From the NCBI GenBank assembly GCA_021786375.1, contig JAJYNL010000091.1, positions 1-34,276 on the forward strand: a stretch of DNA of 34,276 bases, written 5' to 3'. Positions 21,371 to 30,818 of this stretch are shown one piece after another. The position numbers were made by a program, and so were the translations under genes. The notes beneath the pieces were generated by a model. It was given only the letters and a program-made list of their open reading frames with translations, ran no database searches and was not told the origin of the DNA. Source of the stretch: Actinomycetes bacterium (lineage in GTDB: Bacteria; Actinomycetota; Acidimicrobiia; Acidimicrobiales; Acidimicrobiaceae). Numbering within the stretch: the stretch's first letter is position 1; every line of letters begins with the position of its first letter.

Positions 21371-23119
21371 TCAGGCCAGATGGCGGAGTCGCGCGCCGCC
21401 GCTTGGTGTGGTGAAGCGGTACTGGTGTGATCCGTTCAGGCTGAAGTCGTGGCTGACCCGGTTGCGCCCCCCGGCCTTGGCCTGATAGAGCGCCGAGTCC
21501 GCCAGTGCCATCAGCCGTTTTCCGGCATGTTCCGGATTGGCAAGTACGGAGGGGTCGAGGTCGGCCGTTGTCGCGACCCCGATGGAGATGGTCGCTTTCA
21601 AGTGGCCGTCTTCCGCCAGGCCCGCGGTATGGCTCTCGATCCGCTTGCGCAGCTTCTCCGCCGCGGCCAGCGCATTGGGGAGTGGGGTCTCGGGTAGAAA
21701 GACAACGAACTCCTCGCCCCCGTAGCGGCCGATAAGATCCGCGGTGCGCAGGCTGTTGCGCAGGCGCCGTCCCACCGCGCGCAGGACCAGGTCGCCGTTG
21801 AGGTGGCCGTAGGAGTCGTTGATTTCCTTGAAGTGATCGAGATCGACGAAGAGCAGCGCAGCGGGTGCCTCTCGCTTTATGCACTCGGCCAGGCTGCGGA
21901 GCATGCGTGACATGAAGGTGGCCCGGTTGGGCAGGCGGGTCAGGCCGTCGGTGTGGGCCAGGCTCTCGAGCCGCCGGAAGCGCGTCACCTGCGAGACCGC
22001 GGTGGCGCACTGGTCGGCGAAGTATTCCAGCGCCTCCACGTGGTATGGCTCGGGAAAGAGGCCGTTGACCGGCTCGTCGATGGAGATCAGCCCGATAAGG
22101 GCGCTTTCCTCGTCGTAGAGGGGTATGGTCAGGGAGTCGAGCGGGTGCCACATTCCCGGCTTCCAGTCCGGGCGGGCATCGGGTACGCTGAGAGCCGCCA
22201 ACAGCTCATCGGGGATGGGGAAGCGGGTGTGATCGAGCAGGTAGGAGCGGCTGATGCGTGCCTCGGGGCGCATCATCGGCGCGAAGTCCTCGAGGTCCAG
22301 CTCGTTGTCGAGCAGGTGGCGCACCTGCTCGGAGGAGATTCCGTAGGTGGCGCGCACCCTCAGCCGGCTTGAGCCGGGCTCGAGCAGCATGAGGCCCACT
22401 CGCGAGAAGCCACCCGCCTCGGCCATGGTGCGCACCATCTCCGAGAGCATGGCATCCAGCTGGATCTCGCGCTGCAGGGTGGTGCTGGCCTCGAAGAGCC
22501 GTGCCACCTGCTGGCGCTGTGCCTCCAGTATGCGCACCCTGGCCGCCGCCTCGCTGTTGGCCCGCACCAGTTTGAGCGCGATCGAACTCAGGCTGGCGAA
22601 GCTCTCGAGAACCAAGGCGGAATCGGGATCGGGAAGCTTGCCGTCGAGTGGGTCGTCCGGGTTGAGCAGCCCGATCAGGGTGCCGCCATCGCCGAGCAGT
22701 GGTGCGAAGAGCAGGGAGGCCGGGTGCCACTCTCCTGCGCCTCCGGCGCTGGCCGGGGTGGAGATGAAGTGAGGCGCCACCTCGGGGTCGGAGAGTAGCG
22801 GGCTGCGCCCGTCCAAGTAGACGACCCCGCCGATTCGCTCGCAGCCCGATTCGACACGCTGATACGCGGCAAGGGGGATCTTGTACCCGGCCGGCAGCTC
22901 CACCGGGGCCGCGCCGGGAAGGTTGGCGCCGGCGCGGGCGCGGAAGTTGGAGTCGGGCTCGAGGATGTAGATTATGCACCTTCCGAAGCCCAGGTGCTCA
23001 CAGACGCTGGTGGAGATCAGGTCGAGAAGCTCGCCCTCGTCGTGGCTGTCGGATATGGAGCGCGCCACGCCGAGCACTCCGCGCAGGCGTTCCAGGGCCT
23101 GTTTGGCGCTCCTTTCCAC
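21371..23119 (-). CDS. GAF-GAF-GGDEF diguanylate cyclase
   Basis: The frame is open to a TTG at 23155 (594 residues), but GAGAGAGG lies eight bases before a GTG at 23119, which I prefer (582 residues). With numbering from the TTG: GAF-like domain near 35-200, a short coiled linker, a second GAF near 215-395, then GGDEF from about 400. The active site is GGEEF at 479-483, and RTAD at 470-473 is the c-di-GMP inhibitory site, exactly five residues upstream. So it should make cyclic di-GMP with product feedback, under control of a small ligand or redox signal. It is cytosolic, without transmembrane segments. The gene ends three bases from the PIG-L stop (convergent). Confidence 0.88.
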   Translation of the reverse strand: MERSAKQALERLRGVLGVARSISDSHDEGELLDLISTSVCEHLGFGRCIIYILEPDSNFRARAGANLPGAAPVELPAGYKIPLAAYQRVESGCERIGGVVYLDGRSPLLSDPEVAPHFISTPASAGGAGEWHPASLLFAPLLGDGGTLIGLLNPDDPLDGKLPDPDSALVLESFASLSSIALKLVRANSEAAARVRILEAQRQQVARLFEASTTLQREIQLDAMLSEMVRTMAEAGGFSRVGLMLLEPGSSRLRVRATYGISSEQVRHLLDNELDLEDFAPMMRPEARISRSYLLDHTRFPIPDELLAALSVPDARPDWKPGMWHPLDSLTIPLYDEESALIGLISIDEPVNGLFPEPYHVEALEYFADQCATAVSQVTRFRRLESLAHTDGLTRLPNRATFMSRMLRSLAECIKREAPAALLFVDLDHFKEINDSYGHLNGDLVLRAVGRRLRNSLRTADLIGRYGGEEFVVFLPETPLPNALAAAEKLRKRIESHTAGLAEDGHLKATISIGVATTADLDPSVLANPEHAGKRLMALADSALYQAKAGGRNRVSHDFSLNGSHQYRFTTPSGGARLRHLA

Positions 23120-23270
23120 CTGACCTGCCTCTCTCTCGATCTTCGCCGGCTCCAACCCTCGTGGGGCAGGCGAAATATCGCCCGGAGCCGGTCTTGGGAT
23201 AGTTGTCGGCTGCGTAGGGCACGGACTTGAAGTTCCGGCAGTAGTGACAAAGCCGGACCCGGCCGACGGT

Positions 23271-25133
23271 TCAGGCGGAGGGGGCCTTGGCTCTCCTGCC
23301 CAAGCGACGTGCCGGCTTGCGCCCCCGGGGAAAGAGCTCGGCAGGTGCGTTTTCGACCAGGAAGCGCGCGGTGTTGATCAGGCCTACATGGGTGAGAGCC
23401 TGAGGGAAGTTACCGAGCATGCGGTGGGTCTCGGGATCGTACTCCTCGGAGAAGAGCCCGAGCTCGTTGCCGAGGGAGAGCAGGCCGTCGAAGCGGCTCT
23501 TGGCCTCCTGGAAGCGGCCCTGGGACACGAGGTTGTCCACCAGCCAGAAGCTGCAGGCCAGGAAGACGCCTTCCTGGCCGGGCAGGCCGTCGGTGTCTGC
23601 GTCGGTGGTTTCGTAACGCTTCACCAGACCGCGGGAGGAGAGGCGCTGGTCTATGGCCTCGACCGTGGCCACCATGCGCGGATCCTTGGCGTCGATGAAG
23701 CCGACCAGCGGCAGGCGCAGGAGCGAGGCGTCCAGGCGGTCCGAGTCGTAGTCCTGCACGAAGGTGCCCACCCCTTGGTGGAATCCCTTGGCCAGCACCG
23801 ATTCCCGGATCTCCTCGCGCACCTTGGTCCAGCGCTCGAGGGGCCCGGGCGCGCCATAGTTCTGGATCAGCTTGACCGCCCGATCGAAGACCACCCAGGC
23901 CATAACCTTGGAGTAGGTGAAGTGGCGCCTCGGGCCACGAACCTCCCATATGCCTTCGTCCGGCTCGTTCCAGCGGCCCTCGACGTACTCGATCACCGCG
24001 GTGAGAAGGGGCCAGAACTCCTCCAGGGGCTCGACCCCGGAGGTCTGGAAGCGGTAGAAGGCGTCCATCAGCTCGCCGTAGACGTCGAGCTGGAACTGCT
24101 CGGAGGCGGCGTTGCCCACTCGCACTGGGGCGGAGCCGAGGTATCCGGGCAGCCAATTGAGGGTGTACTCGGGGATCAGGCGCTCACCCCCGATGCCGTA
24201 CATGATCTGCAGCTGGGTGGGGTCGCCGGAGGCGGCGCGCAGCAGCCACTTGATCCAAGCGGATGCCTCGCGCTCGAAGCCGTCCACCAGCAGCGCGTCC
24301 AGGGTGAAGGCCGCGTCGCGCAGCCAGCAGTAGCGGTAGTCCCAGTTGCGGACCCCGCCTATCTCCTCGGGTAGAGAGGTGGTGGGGGCAGCGACGATCC
24401 CGCCTGTGGGGCCGTAGGTGAGGGCCTTCAGGGTGATGATGGAACGCTCCACCACCTCCTGGTACTCGGCGCAATTCTCGGTGCAATGGCGCATGTAGCC
24501 GTGCCAGAACGAGAGGCAGGCCTCGAGAGCCTCCGAGGGGTCGTGCAGGCGGGGAAGCGGGCTGGTGGAGTCGTAGTAGACCATGCTCACCGAATGGCGC
24601 TCACCCTCAGCGACGGTGAAGCTCGCGCGGGTGCTGAAATCCTTGCCGGTCAGTTTCATGGTCGAGCCGACGAGGAGGGAATTTGGTCCGAGCACCATGA
24701 TGAGCTGGTCCCCGTTGCGACGTACCCAGGGCACGCTCCTGCCGTAGTCGAAGCGCACCTTCATCACCATCTCCATCTCCACTTGGCCTTTGACGCCTTC
24801 CACGATGCGGTGGACGGTGGGGTGGGAGTTGCGGGGGGGCATGAAGTCGATCAAGCGCACCACGCCTGTGGCGGTTTCGAAGTAGGTGGTCAGCACCAGG
24901 CTGCGTTCCAGGTAGCGGTGGTGAGAGTCCAGAACCTCGCCGGCCGGGTGGATCTGCCAGTGGCCGTGGTCATTGTGGCCCACCAGGGCGGCGAAACAGG
25001 CGCCGGAGTCGAAACGGGGGAGGCAGAGCCAGTCAATGGAGCCTTCGCGGTTCACCAGCGCCGCGGTGTGTAGATCCCCGATGATTCCATAGCTCTCGAT
25101 TGGCCGGTTGCTCACGTACTCGACCTTAGCCAT
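23271..25133 (-). CDS. GH15 family glycosidase (glucoamylase/trehalase-like)
   Basis: The gene encodes 620 residues from ATG 25133; a GTG 33 bases upstream would add 11 residues without a ribosome binding site. The opening YGIIGDLHTAALVNREGSIDWLCLPRFDS is the standard beginning of bacterial GH15 proteins. The catalytic region has RNWDYRYCWLRDAAF at 262-276, and near the C-terminus a CSFWLVDNLV block. Actinobacterial relatives include trehalase and glucan hydrolases; the substrate cannot be read from sequence. No signal peptide is seen, so it is probably cytoplasmic, acting on trehalose or glycogen-derived glucans. It shares a direction and a 39-base spacing with the metallopeptidase gene upstream. 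Confidence 0.87.
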   Translation of the reverse strand: MAKVEYVSNRPIESYGIIGDLHTAALVNREGSIDWLCLPRFDSGACFAALVGHNDHGHWQIHPAGEVLDSHHRYLERSLVLTTYFETATGVVRLIDFMPPRNSHPTVHRIVEGVKGQVEMEMVMKVRFDYGRSVPWVRRNGDQLIMVLGPNSLLVGSTMKLTGKDFSTRASFTVAEGERHSVSMVYYDSTSPLPRLHDPSEALEACLSFWHGYMRHCTENCAEYQEVVERSIITLKALTYGPTGGIVAAPTTSLPEEIGGVRNWDYRYCWLRDAAFTLDALLVDGFEREASAWIKWLLRAASGDPTQLQIMYGIGGERLIPEYTLNWLPGYLGSAPVRVGNAASEQFQLDVYGELMDAFYRFQTSGVEPLEEFWPLLTAVIEYVEGRWNEPDEGIWEVRGPRRHFTYSKVMAWVVFDRAVKLIQNYGAPGPLERWTKVREEIRESVLAKGFHQGVGTFVQDYDSDRLDASLLRLPLVGFIDAKDPRMVATVEAIDQRLSSRGLVKRYETTDADTDGLPGQEGVFLACSFWLVDNLVSQGRFQEAKSRFDGLLSLGNELGLFSEEYDPETHRMLGNFPQALTHVGLINTARFLVENAPAELFPRGRKPARRLGRRAKAPSA

Positions 25134-25172
25134 TCCCGGCACTCTTGAGAGGGCGGACCAGGCCACGGAGGT

Positions 25173-25889
25173 CTAAAGCAACCATCCGGGCAGGGAGCGG
25201 CCGGCTTGGGAGAGTTCCCGGTCGAGCCGGGCCGCCCCGGGCATGATCTCCTCGAGGCGTTTCCAGAACCCGGGCGCGTGGTTCATCTCCGCCAGGTGTG
25301 CCAGCTCGTGTGCAAGGACGTAGTCGGCCAGGTGCGGCTCCAGAAAGGCGGTGCGCACGTTGACGCTGATCACGCCCTTGGCCGAGCAGCTTCCCCAGCG
25401 GGTGCGCTGGGAGCGAAGGGCCACCCTGGACGGGGTCAGGCGGTGCGGCTCGCCCATGGCCCGCAGACGGCTCTCCGCCCAAGGCCGGAGATGTCCTGCC
25501 AGCCAGGTGAGCAGGGCCCGCTTGGCGGCCTCCGAGCCGGCGCCCTCGCTGCGCACCAGGATCAGCCCCTCGCCTTGGATCCGGACCACTGGACCGCGCA
25601 CGGCCGAGCCGGGCTGCAGATGGAAGCTCTCGCCCGTGGCGGGGAGATGGAGGGTGCGGGGCAGACCGGTCTGACCCGCACCGGGGTAGCGCTCGGCCAT
25701 GCGCTGCCTGGCGGAGCGGATCCAATCCTCCCTCTCCGCGACCATGCGGGCGGCGAGAGCCGGATCGAACCCCAGGGGGACAACGACACTTACGCGCCCG
25801 TGCGCGTCGACGGTTATTCGTGCCCGGCGCGCCCGCGCCGAGACCCTTAGAACGTATCCGCCCGGCTCGGTGGGTATGGCGGGACTCAC
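25173..25889 (-). CDS. YgjP-like (DUF45) zinc metallopeptidase
   Basis: The gene encodes 238 residues from a GTG at 25889, although no good ribosome binding site precedes it, so the true start may be internal or the message leaderless. The family core is RSQRTRWGSCSAKG at 159-172, followed by DYVLAHELAHL with HELAH at 194-198 and H204 in MNHAPGFW, the gluzincin zinc site. YgjP/M48-like proteins of this type are usually small soluble peptidases of unknown substrate. The gene lies just upstream of the GH15 gene. The N-terminus (YVLRVSARARRARITVDAHGRVSVVVP) is the usual YgjP beta domain. Confidence 0.85.
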   Translation of the reverse strand: MSPAIPTEPGGYVLRVSARARRARITVDAHGRVSVVVPLGFDPALAARMVAEREDWIRSARQRMAERYPGAGQTGLPRTLHLPATGESFHLQPGSAVRGPVVRIQGEGLILVRSEGAGSEAAKRALLTWLAGHLRPWAESRLRAMGEPHRLTPSRVALRSQRTRWGSCSAKGVISVNVRTAFLEPHLADYVLAHELAHLAEMNHAPGFWKRLEEIMPGAARLDRELSQAGRSLPGWLL

Positions 25890-26007
25890 GCCAAGGAGGC
25901 TAGCCGCCGGTGCGCCTGGGATGGGGATCTGGTTTCCGGCAAATAACTGAGTGTATGCTTAGTTTCCGTTCGCGTCCGTAGATGGGACCCATACCCAAGG
26001 GGTGATG

Positions 26008-27183
26008 ATGGCTGGTAAGCGGCAAGGCCCGGAGGAGCTGTTCGACATCGATTCGCTGCTCACCGACGAGGAGCGCGAGATGCGCGCCGTGGTCCGCAAG
26101 TGGGTCGACAAGCGGGTGAAGCCCGAGGTGGCGGAGTGGTTCGAGAGGGGCGAGATCCCGGCCCGTGAGCTCGCGCTGGAGTTGGGAGAGCTTGGAGTGC
26201 TCGGAATGCACCTCGACGGCTACGGTTGCGCGGGCACCAGCGCGGTTGCCTACGGCCTGGCCTGCACCGAACTCGAGGCCGGCGACTCCGGCATCCGGTC
26301 CCTGGTCAGTGTGCAGGGCTCCCTGGCCATGAAGGCGATCCACGCCTTCGGCTCCGAGGAGCAGAAGAACCAGTGGCTTCCGCGGATGGCCTCCGGCGAG
26401 GTAATCGGCTGCTTCGGCCTCACCGAGCCCGACTTCGGCTCCAACCCGGGAGGTATGCGCACCTCGGCCAAGCGTGACGGTTCGGACTGGATCCTGAACG
26501 GCACCAAGATGTGGATCACCAACGGCAACGTCGCCGGCGTGGCGGTGGTCTGGGCTCAGACCGACGAGGGCATCAAGGGATTCATCGTCCCCTCCGGAAC
26601 CCCCGGCTTCAGCGCCAACCTCATCCATCGCAAGCTCTCTTTGCGCGCCTCGGTCACCTCGGAGCTGGTGCTGGACAACGTGCGCCTGCCGGCGGACGCG
26701 GCGCTTCCGGGCGTCTCCAGCCTGCGTGGCCCGCTTACCTGTCTCTCCGAGGCCCGCTTCGGAATCATCTTCGGCGCGATGGGAGCCGCGCGGGACTGTC
26801 TGGAGTCCACCATCGACTACGGGGTGGGGCGAGTCCAGTTTGACCGGCCCATCGCCGGCTACCAGCTGACCCAGAAGAAGTACGCCGAGATGGCCCTCGA
26901 GTTCGGCAAGGGGATGCTACTCGCCCTGCACCTCGGCCGGCTGAAGGACCGGGGGACGCTCCGGCCGGAGCAGGTGAGCGCCGGCAAGATGAACAACACC
27001 CGCCAGGCGCTGGAGATCGCGCGCGAGTGCCGCTCGATCATGGGCGCCAACGGCGTGACGCTCGAGTATCCCGTGATCAGGCACATGAACAACCTGGAGA
27101 GTGTCTACACCTACGAGGGCACCTACGAGATGCACACGCTGGTGGTGGGAGAGGCCCTCACCGGGCTGGGCGCCTTCAGGTAG
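26008..27183 (+). CDS. gcdH: Glutaryl-CoA dehydrogenase-like acyl-CoA dehydrogenase
   Basis: The gene encodes 391 residues; of GTG 26002, ATG 26005 and ATG 26008 the last is preferred because AAGGGG at 25997-26002 is five bases away. Signatures are CFGLTEPDFGSNPGGM, GTKMWITNG, KLSLRASVTSELVLDNV and the ending TYEGTYEMHTL, where the Glu of YEGT is the catalytic base. ELEAGDSGIRSLVSVQ resembles the glutaryl-CoA binding segment with its Glu and Arg. The expected reaction is oxidative decarboxylation of glutaryl-CoA to crotonyl-CoA, with electrons going to an Etf. A TetR regulator follows and a 3-hydroxyacyl-CoA dehydrogenase converges on it, consistent with lysine or aromatic breakdown. Confidence 0.85.
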   Translation: MAGKRQGPEELFDIDSLLTDEEREMRAVVRKWVDKRVKPEVAEWFERGEIPARELALELGELGVLGMHLDGYGCAGTSAVAYGLACTELEAGDSGIRSLVSVQGSLAMKAIHAFGSEEQKNQWLPRMASGEVIGCFGLTEPDFGSNPGGMRTSAKRDGSDWILNGTKMWITNGNVAGVAVVWAQTDEGIKGFIVPSGTPGFSANLIHRKLSLRASVTSELVLDNVRLPADAALPGVSSLRGPLTCLSEARFGIIFGAMGAARDCLESTIDYGVGRVQFDRPIAGYQLTQKKYAEMALEFGKGMLLALHLGRLKDRGTLRPEQVSAGKMNNTRQALEIARECRSIMGANGVTLEYPVIRHMNNLESVYTYEGTYEMHTLVVGEALTGLGAFR

Positions 27184-27226
27184 TCCGCCGAGCGGCTCCA
27201 CGGAGGCGTTGGAAAGGTTTGTAATA

Positions 27227-27856
27227 GTGCCAGAAGCGACGCCCTCTCGGCGAGAAGGGTCCATGGCGCCGGTAGCCAGGATCCGCCCCGGCATCGAAGG
27301 GATACTGGAGGCATCGGTGGCCGAGTTCTTCGAGAAGGGCTACGGGGGTACCACCGTGCGCATGATCGCAGCCCGTGCGGGCGTGACCGTGGCGGCCCTG
27401 TATCACCACTTCGCCTCCAAGCACGAAGTGCTGCTCACGGTGATGCGCCAGGTGATGGGGGACCTGCTCGAGGGTTCCGCGGAGGCTCTCGCGGGGGCTG
27501 ACGAGGATGCCAAGGCGCGCTTTTCGGCCTTCGTGGCCAACCACGTCTCCTACCACGTCAGCCATCTGCGCTTCGGATTCGTCGCCAACTCCGAGCTGCG
27601 CTCGCTGGAGGGGGGAAGCCGCGCGGAGATCGTGGCCCTGCGAGACGAGTACGAGCAGCGGCTTGTGAGCGTCGTCACCCAGGGCGGCGCGACCGGGGAG
27701 TTCCAGGTGAGGGACCCCAAGCTCGCCGCGCGCGCGGTGATCGCCATGTGCACGGCGGTCTCCGGCTGGTTCGACCCCCGCGGACCCATGACCGCCGAGC
27801 AGGTCAAAGCCGAGGTTGGGCTACTCGCGCTCAACCTGGTGGGCGCCGGGGCTTAG
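27227..27856 (+). CDS. TetR-family transcriptional regulator
   Basis: The gene encodes 209 residues from GTG 27227, behind GGAAAGG; an ATG at 27263 behind AAGGG is an alternative start. The DNA-binding helix-turn-helix is TTVRMIAARAGVTVAALYHHFASKHEVL. The ligand-binding part (ANHVSYHVSHLRFGFVANSELRSLEGG) resembles the C-terminal domain of TetR regulators of acyl-CoA metabolism (KstR2/PaaR type). It follows gcdH by 43 bases in the same direction, so it may be co-transcribed and control that gene in response to an acyl-CoA. The opposite gene downstream ends ten bases away. Confidence 0.85.
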   Translation: MPEATPSRREGSMAPVARIRPGIEGILEASVAEFFEKGYGGTTVRMIAARAGVTVAALYHHFASKHEVLLTVMRQVMGDLLEGSAEALAGADEDAKARFSAFVANHVSYHVSHLRFGFVANSELRSLEGGSRAEIVALRDEYEQRLVSVVTQGGATGEFQVRDPKLAARAVIAMCTAVSGWFDPRGPMTAEQVKAEVGLLALNLVGAGA

Positions 27857-27866
27857 CGCAGGCTGC

Positions 27867-28700
27867 TTACCAGCGGTAGAAGCCCTCGCCGCTCTTTTTC
27901 CCCAGCTTGCCTTGGGCGACCATCTCGCGCAGGAGACTGGGAGGGGTGAAGCGCTCGCCGTAGGTCTGGGACAGATGCTCGGCGATGGCCAGGCGCACGT
28001 CCAGGCCAACCAGGTCCCCTAGGCGGAGCGGGCCCATCGGGTAGCCGTATCCGAGCGTCATCGCCTTGTCGATGTCTTCGGGGGATGCGATCCCCTCCTC
28101 GACCATACGTATGGCCTCGAGTCCCAGCAGTACTCCCAGGCGGGAGCTGGCGAAGCCCGGGGCGTCCCTGACCACGATCGGCTCCTTGCCGATCCCGCGC
28201 GCCACCTCCACAGCCGCCTCCACCGCGTCGGCGCTGCTGCCTTCTCCCACCACCACTTCGACCAGCTTCATCGACCAGACCGGGTTGAAGAAGTGCATTC
28301 CTACGAAGCCTGCCGGGGCTGAGAGACCTTTGGCGAGCGCGGTGATGGATATGGCCGAGGTATTGGAGGCCAGGTGGCGAGGCGAGAGCGCCTCCGCCTC
28401 GGCCAGCACGGCTCGCTTCAGCTCGAGTTTCTCGGGTACCGACTCGATGATCCAGTCCAGGCCCTCGGGCAGCTCGGCCGCAGATGAGTGGAAGGAGAGG
28501 CGGGATATGGCGGCGTCCGCCTCGGCCTGAGTGAGCTTTCCGCGGCTCACTCCCGAGGAGACGACCTCGCCCAGGCGGTCACGGGCCTTGTCGCGCTGGG
28601 TGTCGTCGGGCTCGACGACCAGTGCGTCCCAGCCCGAGGTGGCCACCGCGTGAGCGATCCCCACGCCCATGGTTCCGGCTCCGATGATCCCGATACGCAC
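27867..28700 (-). CDS. 3-hydroxyacyl-CoA dehydrogenase
   Basis: The gene encodes 277 residues from GTG 28700, behind AGGGAGG. Although the frame is open much further upstream, the Rossmann motif GIIGAGTMG starts at residue 4, which fixes the start. The catalytic region GMHFFNPVWSMKLVEVV contains the His, followed by DAPGFASSRLGVLLGLEAIRM. The C-terminal domain has MTLGYGYPMGPLRLGDLVGLD and ends GKKSGEGFYRW, the usual ending of short HbdA/PaaH-type enzymes. It oxidizes 3-hydroxybutyryl-type CoA esters with NAD(P). It lies next to gcdH and its TetR gene and is a likely downstream step of the same degradation route. Confidence 0.92.
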   Translation of the reverse strand: MRIGIIGAGTMGVGIAHAVATSGWDALVVEPDDTQRDKARDRLGEVVSSGVSRGKLTQAEADAAISRLSFHSSAAELPEGLDWIIESVPEKLELKRAVLAEAEALSPRHLASNTSAISITALAKGLSAPAGFVGMHFFNPVWSMKLVEVVVGEGSSADAVEAAVEVARGIGKEPIVVRDAPGFASSRLGVLLGLEAIRMVEEGIASPEDIDKAMTLGYGYPMGPLRLGDLVGLDVRLAIAEHLSQTYGERFTPPSLLREMVAQGKLGKKSGEGFYRW

Positions 28701-29417
28701 CTGGTGCCTCCCTGTCGGTTCTTCCCCCGCCGAGATGTTAGCAAGCAGGAGCGCCGGCGTCCCAGCCGGGGCGTGACCGGCCGTGGAGCGGGGGCCCGCA
28801 ATCGCAGCCGGCCCGGCGCGGGTTGGTTTCCGTGGCGAAGTGGGTGGGGAGATTCTGATGCGATCCGGCAGCTCGCCCACCGGTGATGCCCACCGGGTCC
28901 CGCGGAGGGCGTGGACGTCCCGGGGACCGCTGTCAGCCCGGGTGATGGGCTTTGCCGTCGCGGCGTTACGGCCCCGAGGTACGCCCGTTTTGGGGGAGGA
29001 AATGCCACCGAAGCGCTGCCGGGGGCCATGGTGGATCCGGGCCGGAATCGCCAGGAGCGGGTCCGCCCGCTGCCGGTGGCTGGTCACCTGGCGTGCATGA
29101 TCGCGGGGGCCTCTTCGGTTTTGGCAAGAGTCGAGGCGACGATGCGGGTAGAATTTCTGCCCGGGCGGGGCCTCGGGCTCCGTCGTCGCGTTGGCGCCGG
29201 GCTCTTTCGGCTCGGGGCGCCATACCGTCCTTGGAATCCCGTACCAGCCGCGGACCATCAAGGGCCAGGCGGAGGCGCCCGCGCGAGCAATATGCAAGAC
29301 GAGGCGGACCCGGGCGCCCGCAGGGCCCGTCGAATCGCAACGGGGAAGAGTCTTGGGCACTGCAGGCAGGCGAGTTGGGGCGGCGGCTTACGCGGCTGCG
29401 GACGAGGCGAGCGCACG
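28701..29417. other. Intergenic region between divergent genes, no supportable gene
   Basis: About 717 bases between the 3-hydroxyacyl-CoA dehydrogenase start and the ClC start. Open frames cover it only because of high GC, for example the upstream extension of the ClC frame to 28911; none has a recognisable domain. GC-rich inverted repeats occur around 28880-28960. It should hold two divergent promoters, which I could not place. Confidence 0.5.
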
Positions 29418-30818
29418 ATGAGCCGGCATGCCAAGCGCCACCCACAAGGGTTCAAGGGCCGCTTCCACTCCTATCCCACCACAACCCGCCACCTGATCCT
29501 GGCCGTGATGGTCGGGGTGGTGGCCGGAGTGGGCGCCATCGTCTTCTACGAGGCGCTGCTCATCGCCACCCACATCTTCATGCACGTCCTGGCGGGATAT
29601 GAGGTGCCCACCCCGGCAGGGGAAGGCAACTCGGCCGGCTCTGCCCACTACGTGCGCGCCTGGGCCATACCTCTGGTGGTCGCCCTGGGCGGAATCATCT
29701 CCGGACTCGTCGTCTTCACCTGGGCGCCCGAGGCCGAGGGGCACGGCACCGACGCTGCCATCAGCGCCATCCATCACAATCCCCGCGGTATCCGCCTGCG
29801 CACGGTGATCGTGAAGATCTTCGCCTCGGCGGTGACCATCGGCTCCGGAGGCTCGGGCGGTCGAGAGGGCCCGACCGCCCAGATCTCGGCGGGCTTCGGC
29901 TCGCTGCTTTCCCGCATGCTCGACCTCTCCGAGGAGGACGCCCGCGTGGCGGTCTCGATCGGGGTCGGCTCGGGAATCGGAGCGATCTTCTCCTCGCCGC
30001 TCGGCGGGGCCATCCTGGCTTCGGAGATCATCTACCGTGAGGACTTCGAGCCTGAGGCGCTGCTGCCCGGCTTCGTGGCCTCGGTGATCGCCTTCCTCAT
30101 CTTCGCCTCGGCGCTCGGCTTCCAGCCGATCTTCTCCATCCCCTCCATCCGGAACTTCGACTCTCCGATGCAGCTCGTTTATTTCGCGCTTCTGGGGCTG
30201 ATCGCCGGGTTGGTGGGGGTCCTGTACTCCAAGAGCTTCTACGGGATGATCGCGCTGAACCGGCGGATGCCGTTCACGCGCAAGCTGCGCCCGGCCCTGG
30301 GCGGGCTGCTGGTGGGCCTGATGGCCCTGGCCGCTCCCGAGGTGCTAGGAACCGGATACGGCTGGGTGCAGAAGGCTCTCTCCGCCCCGACCTTGGACAG
30401 CATCCCTCTCGCCGTGGTGCTTCTCCTGCCCTTCCTGCGCATCCTGGCCACCTCCTTTTCCATCGGCTCGGGTGGCTCCGGAGGCGTGTTCGGCCCGGGC
30501 ATGGTGATCGGAGCCTTCACCGGCGCGGCTGTCTGGCGCCTCGGCGAGCTCTTCCTGCCCTCCATGCCGCACTCTCCGGCCAGTTTCGTGGTGGTGGGCA
30601 TGATGGCCTGCTTCGGTGCCATCTCGAGAGCCCCGATCGCGGTGATGGTGATGGTGGTGGAGATGACCGGGAACCTGGACGCACTCACCCCGGCCATCCT
30701 GGCCGTGGCGCTCGCCACCTACGTTGTGCGTTCCTTCGATGCCAGCATCTACCAGGCCCAGTTGCACAACCGGGCTGAATTCCGCGCCCTGCGCAAGCGG
30801 AAGGGCCTGGCCTACTGA
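29418..30818 (+). CDS. ClC-family chloride channel/transporter
   Basis: The gene encodes 466 residues from ATG 29418, with GAGG about ten bases upstream; the frame is open upstream but the protein-like part begins here. About ten membrane helices. The selectivity motif GSGGSGGREGP at 142-152 carries the gating Glu150, and a second motif, GSGGSGGVFGPGMVIGAFTG, lies near residue 360. The motif with Glu is typical of ClC proteins that exchange or conduct chloride. No C-terminal CBS or TrkA domain follows. Its last seven bases overlap the minus-strand thioredoxin reductase gene. Confidence 0.88.
   Translation: MSRHAKRHPQGFKGRFHSYPTTTRHLILAVMVGVVAGVGAIVFYEALLIATHIFMHVLAGYEVPTPAGEGNSAGSAHYVRAWAIPLVVALGGIISGLVVFTWAPEAEGHGTDAAISAIHHNPRGIRLRTVIVKIFASAVTIGSGGSGGREGPTAQISAGFGSLLSRMLDLSEEDARVAVSIGVGSGIGAIFSSPLGGAILASEIIYREDFEPEALLPGFVASVIAFLIFASALGFQPIFSIPSIRNFDSPMQLVYFALLGLIAGLVGVLYSKSFYGMIALNRRMPFTRKLRPALGGLLVGLMALAAPEVLGTGYGWVQKALSAPTLDSIPLAVVLLLPFLRILATSFSIGSGGSGGVFGPGMVIGAFTGAAVWRLGELFLPSMPHSPASFVVVGMMACFGAISRAPIAVMVMVVEMTGNLDALTPAILAVALATYVVRSFDASIYQAQLHNRAEFRALRKRKGLAY

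Noticed and set aside
28960-29020. Possible fluoride riboswitch upstream of the ClC gene (GGGTGATGGGC)
   Set aside because: The conserved downstream part of the motif and the expected pseudoknot are not seen, and the distance to the start is about 400 bases.
28911-29417. N-terminal extension of the ClC protein
   Set aside because: Sequence is arginine- and glycine-rich with no membrane helix or domain, and the family start fits ATG 29418.
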